From Providencia rettgeri (lineage in GTDB: Bacteria > Pseudomonadota > Gammaproteobacteria > Enterobacterales > Enterobacteriaceae): a DNA stretch of 64,000 nt. Shown here piece by piece: positions 60,506 through 64,000 of the stretch. The stretch spans positions 4,278,001-4,342,000 of the forward strand of contig NZ_CP053896.1 of assembly GCF_013255915.1 (NCBI RefSeq), read 5' to 3'. The translations under genes and the position numbers were made by a program. Under the pieces are notes generated by a model. It made no database searches. It had not been told where the DNA came from and saw only the letters and a program-made list of their open reading frames with translations. Each line of letters starts with the position of its first letter. Positions within the stretch are counted from its first letter, which is position 1.

Positions 60506-63079
60506 TCAATAATAATGTGCTTGTGGGTGCTGTGGTTGGCTAGATTGCCTTTCATACCCAACGTCATCATCTTCTGCCGTAAATGGCCATGTCGCACCAG
60601 AAAATGCAACAACTTGGTTTTTACCATCTTGATTAATGATTTGGTAAAACTGCGGTAAATTGAAATTGATAAAGTTTGCACCATAGGTAAACCGGTCGTG
60701 GGAAGAAGAATAGAATTTACTCACGTCACGGACGAGGTCTTCTTTTGACCCTTCACAGTGGGAATAAATTTCAACCCGATTTGCTTCATCTAAAACGTAA
60801 ATATTAAAACCCGTGTTATCTGCGGTATTTTCAAAGAAAAACTGTACAATCCCTTCACTTGCATAACCATCGACAACGGCAGGTAAATGGTTATCACCCT
60901 TCGCCTGAAGTTTAACTGGCCAGCCATGTAGTTTGTTATGGGAGATAGCCCCATAGAACTCAACGGCATTTTCAAGTTTTTGCACAGATACATTTAGGCG
61001 CTCAAAGAATAAACCCCACGTCTGCCCGGCAATACGTAATGCTTTAAAACGCCCAGGGTCATTTCGGTTGCTTGATAAACGCAGTTCTACACATTCAGAT
61101 ACCAGCTGTTGTACACGGGTACGAATCAGCCCGCGTAAGTGCTCACTATAACAAAACACTTCAACCGCTTCAGGAGGTGATGCATCTTGATGCATTTTCC
61201 CTAAAATGGTCTTAAGTGCTTCTAACATGCATTGTTCTCCGCTGAAATGTAACGTTCTTACCTCATTCCACGAATTACGATACAACAAATCAATACTACC
61301 AATCAGACACCGTTGTGATTCTCCAAAACTGAAAATATCCAGTTTTCTAAAATCAACATGAACGACTTGCTCAGAATATACCTGTGTTGGGTCTTTTTCT
61401 AAGTTAACAATGATTGCAAGATGGCGGATTTCACAAGGGCTATAAAGCGCTTTTGGCGTTGGAGCGGGTAACCTGATAGGGAAATGACTTGATACATCAT
61501 GCATCAACTCAAGCAGCTTTCGTTCATCACACTGAGACTTCCCGTTATACATATAAACCTGAGTATTCTCAGTCAACAGGCCGTTAAAATATGCCCATGC
61601 AACTAATTTATTTAAATAGCGATTATATTCAAGAGGTTGATGACCAATAATGGCCTCAATATTTGGCGCTTGGTTATACAAATACCAACCACTACGGTTA
61701 GCTCTCCCCTCGGGTACATAAATAAAGGTGAGATGCGCTTCGCTCAAATCAGGTGAAATTTGTGGATTAACTAATGTCACCTTACCAGGGAGCGCCTCGA
61801 AAGCCGCATATAATTTACGGGTTAGTACCCCAATATCTTGTGGGCTTGCACTAACACTTAAATTATTTCTACGCGCAAAGCGAATGAGATTACGATAACT
61901 TTGCATCATCGTATCAAGTAACTCGTTGTGTGCCTCACGGACACGCTCAATTTTCCATTGATTACGTGTGTCGAGAATAGACAAACGTTCTGCTCCCCAC
62001 CCCCATGACTCAACCAATTGAGACAACACATCACGGCGCCAGCCTGAGCATGCGTTATCCTCTTTTTCAGATAGTTTTTCACACACTTTTAGGTAGAAAC
62101 AACGGCGGATAAGGTCAAGACGAGTTAGATCATTAATTTCAGTCAGGTAACGTGTCACACGCTCTAACATCAAACAGTATGAGTCCAAGCCATAACACAC
62201 AATTTCGCCTGCATGTAAATGACGTTTGAACTCCATCGCTAATAACTTACCGTTAGGGTAATCCCATGAATAGGATTCCAGTAAAATACTCTTCAATACG
62301 GCTTTATAGGGGGAATCAACACTTTTGTATAGCTGCCATAGACTTGCACCGAAGTATTCCGCCGCAGAAAGCTCACTTAAACCACCTAAATCAAGCCATT
62401 CATTTGGTGTTAGCACGCCTTGTGCATATAGCCCCATAACATATTCATCGTAATGCTGCTCTTCTTCAACCGGCACCATAGTCCACAGCAAACGTTTACC
62501 CGCCATACGTACAGCTGTTCGATAAAATTCATCTAACAATAAGATATGTTGCGTTGAACCACAGTTTTCCCCACCAATATGCCCACTAGCATGATGGCGA
62601 AAACGATTTTCATCGATTAAAAAAACAGTGACATCAATCCCCAAAGACGCAGCCCACTGCTCAATTAAGGTACACTTCTTTTGCAAAAAACGTTTTTCTT
62701 CGTGGTCCAACCAAGAAGGATGGCAAACCCAAACGTCAATATCTGAACACTGACTTTGCCCAACAGATGAAGTGCTTCCCATCGAATAAATACCCGTAAT
62801 AGGTAATTCGCCATTCGCTTCGGTTTCAATCGTGGGTAAAAAACGTTCGAAAGGTGCCAACCATTTTTTTTGCTCTGTATCAGGAGAGAAAAAACAGACA
62901 CCATGGGGGACATTACCTTCAATAAAACCAGGCATCATTGGATGATGATAATGAAACAAGACAGGCAGCAAGCTATAAACCTTCGAGAAGGTTTCACTCA
63001 TAGAAGCTGTTGCACGTTCTAACCGTAATTGGTTTATCGCATCCAGTCTTTGTTTTAAGGTTTCAATATAGAGATACAA
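60506..63079 (-). CDS. cyaA: Class I adenylate cyclase CyaA
   Basis: 857 residues from a TTG start, the same rare start used in E. coli, giving [20 protein letters not shown]. The weak initiation is thought to limit cAMP synthesis. The N-terminal half carries the catalytic domain ([18 protein letters not shown]); the C-terminal half is regulatory and contains the IIA-Glc-responsive part. It makes cAMP for CRP. Divergent from hemC, with a CRP site in the promoter region. Confidence 0.97.
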   Translation of the reverse strand: MYLYIETLKQRLDAINQLRLERATASMSETFSKVYSLLPVLFHYHHPMMPGFIEGNVPHGVCFFSPDTEQKKWLAPFERFLPTIETEANGELPITGIYSMGSTSSVGQSQCSDIDVWVCHPSWLDHEEKRFLQKKCTLIEQWAASLGIDVTVFLIDENRFRHHASGHIGGENCGSTQHILLLDEFYRTAVRMAGKRLLWTMVPVEEEQHYDEYVMGLYAQGVLTPNEWLDLGGLSELSAAEYFGASLWQLYKSVDSPYKAVLKSILLESYSWDYPNGKLLAMEFKRHLHAGEIVCYGLDSYCLMLERVTRYLTEINDLTRLDLIRRCFYLKVCEKLSEKEDNACSGWRRDVLSQLVESWGWGAERLSILDTRNQWKIERVREAHNELLDTMMQSYRNLIRFARRNNLSVSASPQDIGVLTRKLYAAFEALPGKVTLVNPQISPDLSEAHLTFIYVPEGRANRSGWYLYNQAPNIEAIIGHQPLEYNRYLNKLVAWAYFNGLLTENTQVYMYNGKSQCDERKLLELMHDVSSHFPIRLPAPTPKALYSPCEIRHLAIIVNLEKDPTQVYSEQVVHVDFRKLDIFSFGESQRCLIGSIDLLYRNSWNEVRTLHFSGEQCMLEALKTILGKMHQDASPPEAVEVFCYSEHLRGLIRTRVQQLVSECVELRLSSNRNDPGRFKALRIAGQTWGLFFERLNVSVQKLENAVEFYGAISHNKLHGWPVKLQAKGDNHLPAVVDGYASEGIVQFFFENTADNTGFNIYVLDEANRVEIYSHCEGSKEDLVRDVSKFYSSSHDRFTYGANFINFNLPQFYQIINQDGKNQVVAFSGATWPFTAEDDDVGYERQSSQPQHPQAHYY

Positions 63080-63179
63080 AGGTTACGCCTGATTGAATGA
63101 AAGTATTACAAACCTGAGAATTTCCCAGCACCCAACAGATAGAGATAGATTTAAAATAATTTTCAAATGGATTGTCGGA

Positions 63180-63201
63180 AACGTGATCAATTTAACACCT
63201 T
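63180..63201 (-). promoter_or_regulatory. CRP-cAMP site upstream of cyaA
   Basis: On the minus strand GGTGTTAAATTGATCACGTT matches the CRP consensus halves (TGTTA and TCACG around a six-base core). It is, as I recall it, the same sequence as at the E. coli cyaA P2 promoter, where CRP represses. It is 101 bases upstream of the TTG start. The remaining cyaA-hemC spacer (to 63671) shows no confident gene. Confidence 0.75.
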
Positions 63202-63671
63202 GCATCAAAAGGGTAAAGTAGATCACATAATTTTATACGCTTATTTTTGATACAAAATGCTTTTCAACATATTGTATAAAAAGGCTTTTTATTTTTTAAT
63301 CTATAAAATATCCCTTGTTTTTCAATGGAATAATTTCTTTTTACCCAATTGTTTAGTAAAACAGCAAAATCAAACGATATTAAGTACAATACGCACAGTG
63401 TCTGCGCTTACTCGCTTCAACACGAATTAATACAAACCGCAGAGTGTTTTACACGAAAGATAGCACGATAAGCTAAAGAAATTGCTTAATAGCTATTCTA
63501 GGTCATCTCATTTTGAATCGCGTTCTTGCATCATGGAAGAAAAAGTAAATCAGTTATCAACAATTCAGAGAGTGGTTTTGCGCCTAACTGGAAAAAATAT
63601 CCTTAACATGTTAAAACTAAGGCCAATTGTATGGTTAATCTGCGGCATTTTTCGCCAGAGAAAACAGTAAA

Positions 63672-64000
63672 ATGACATCAACAAATATCGTGCGTATTGC
63701 AACGCGCAAAAGCCCTTTAGCCCTATGGCAAGCGCACTTTGTCAAAGACAAATTAGAGCAACTTCACCCAGGTTTGCTGGTTGAACTCGTGCCTATGGTG
63801 ACAAAAGGCGACATCATCCTTGATACACCTCTCGCGAAAGTTGGCGGGAAAGGGTTATTCGTCAAAGAATTAGAACTTGCCTTATTAGAAGGGCGCGCAG
63901 ACATTGCCGTTCATTCGATGAAAGATGTCCCTGTTGAATTTCCTGAAGGCTTAGGATTAGTCACGATTTGTGAACGTGAAGACCCTCGAGATGCCTTTGT
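63672..64000 (+). CDS. hemC: Hydroxymethylbilane synthase, N-terminal part
   Basis: The window ends after 109 codons. The product polymerises four porphobilinogen molecules in haem synthesis. Family motifs [24 protein letters not shown] and [13 protein letters not shown] are intact. The dipyrromethane-binding Cys lies beyond the window. It is divergent from cyaA, as in E. coli. Confidence 0.97.
   Translation, partial: MTSTNIVRIATRKSPLALWQAHFVKDKLEQLHPGLLVELVPMVTKGDIILDTPLAKVGGKGLFVKELELALLEGRADIAVHSMKDVPVEFPEGLGLVTICEREDPRDAF

Noticed and set aside
63533-63670. 45-codon frame ending one base before hemC
   Set aside because: No Shine-Dalgarno precedes its ATG and I recognise no homologue; it may be incidental, though a coupled leader cannot be excluded.

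Overview
The window is a stretch of bacterial chromosome from an AT-rich member of the Enterobacterales. Individual proteins are close to Escherichia coli counterparts, and gene order follows the E. coli chromosome in blocks. Base composition and the rtcB-prfH pair point to the Morganellaceae, most likely Providencia; this assignment is an inference from sequence recognition, not from a search. There is no prophage, insertion sequence, CRISPR array or rRNA operon.

Layout. (1) 1-11 kb: the msrA-ytfL-ytfK-ytfJ and cysQ-fklB-ytfB blocks, interrupted by qseBC/ygiW, nudK, a cupin gene and mqo; then cdh. (2) 12-28 kb, mostly minus strand: the ribosomal operon rpsF-priB-rpsR-rplI with an S6:S18-type leader, then rlmB, rnr, nsrR, purA, hflC, hflK, hflX, hfq, miaA, mutL, amiB and tsaE. 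This is the classic tsaE-to-purA superoperon, but nnrE and yjeT are missing from their usual places. (3) 28-37 kb: queG, an intergenic region that looks like the DnaA-titration locus datA, three identical tRNA-Gly(GCC) genes, then orn, rsgA, psd and mscM. (4) 37-45 kb: a small membrane protein, a Sel1-repeat protein, yigL, pldB, recQ, pldA, yigI and rarD. (5) 44.7-54.2 kb: an accessory region lying where E. coli has corA and yigFG. It holds repeat-like DNA, an amino-acid-type permease with an amidohydrolase, a hok/sok type I toxin-antitoxin locus absent from ordinary ORF calls, an rtcB-prfH ribosome repair/rescue operon with a tiny upstream leader frame, a low-GC orphan gene bracketed by two copies of one terminator hairpin, a 2-oxoglutarate/Fe(II) oxygenase, and a coiled-coil protein with a cysteine-containing tail. 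(6) 54-64 kb: uvrD, yigB, xerC, yigA, dapF, lptM, cyaY and cyaA with a CRP site, then the start of hemC.

The core blocks cover envelope homeostasis (ytfL, mscM, pldA, pldB, psd, amiB), RNA metabolism (rnr, rlmB, hfq, miaA, queG, orn, rsgA), DNA repair and chromosome maintenance (mutL, recQ, uvrD, xerC, datA-like site) and signalling (qseBC, cyaA, nsrR). The most notable content is the accessory region at 44.7-54.2 kb and the queG-tRNA intergenic region. All start sites were checked by eye against Shine-Dalgarno spacing and remembered family lengths; several differ from the longest open frame.
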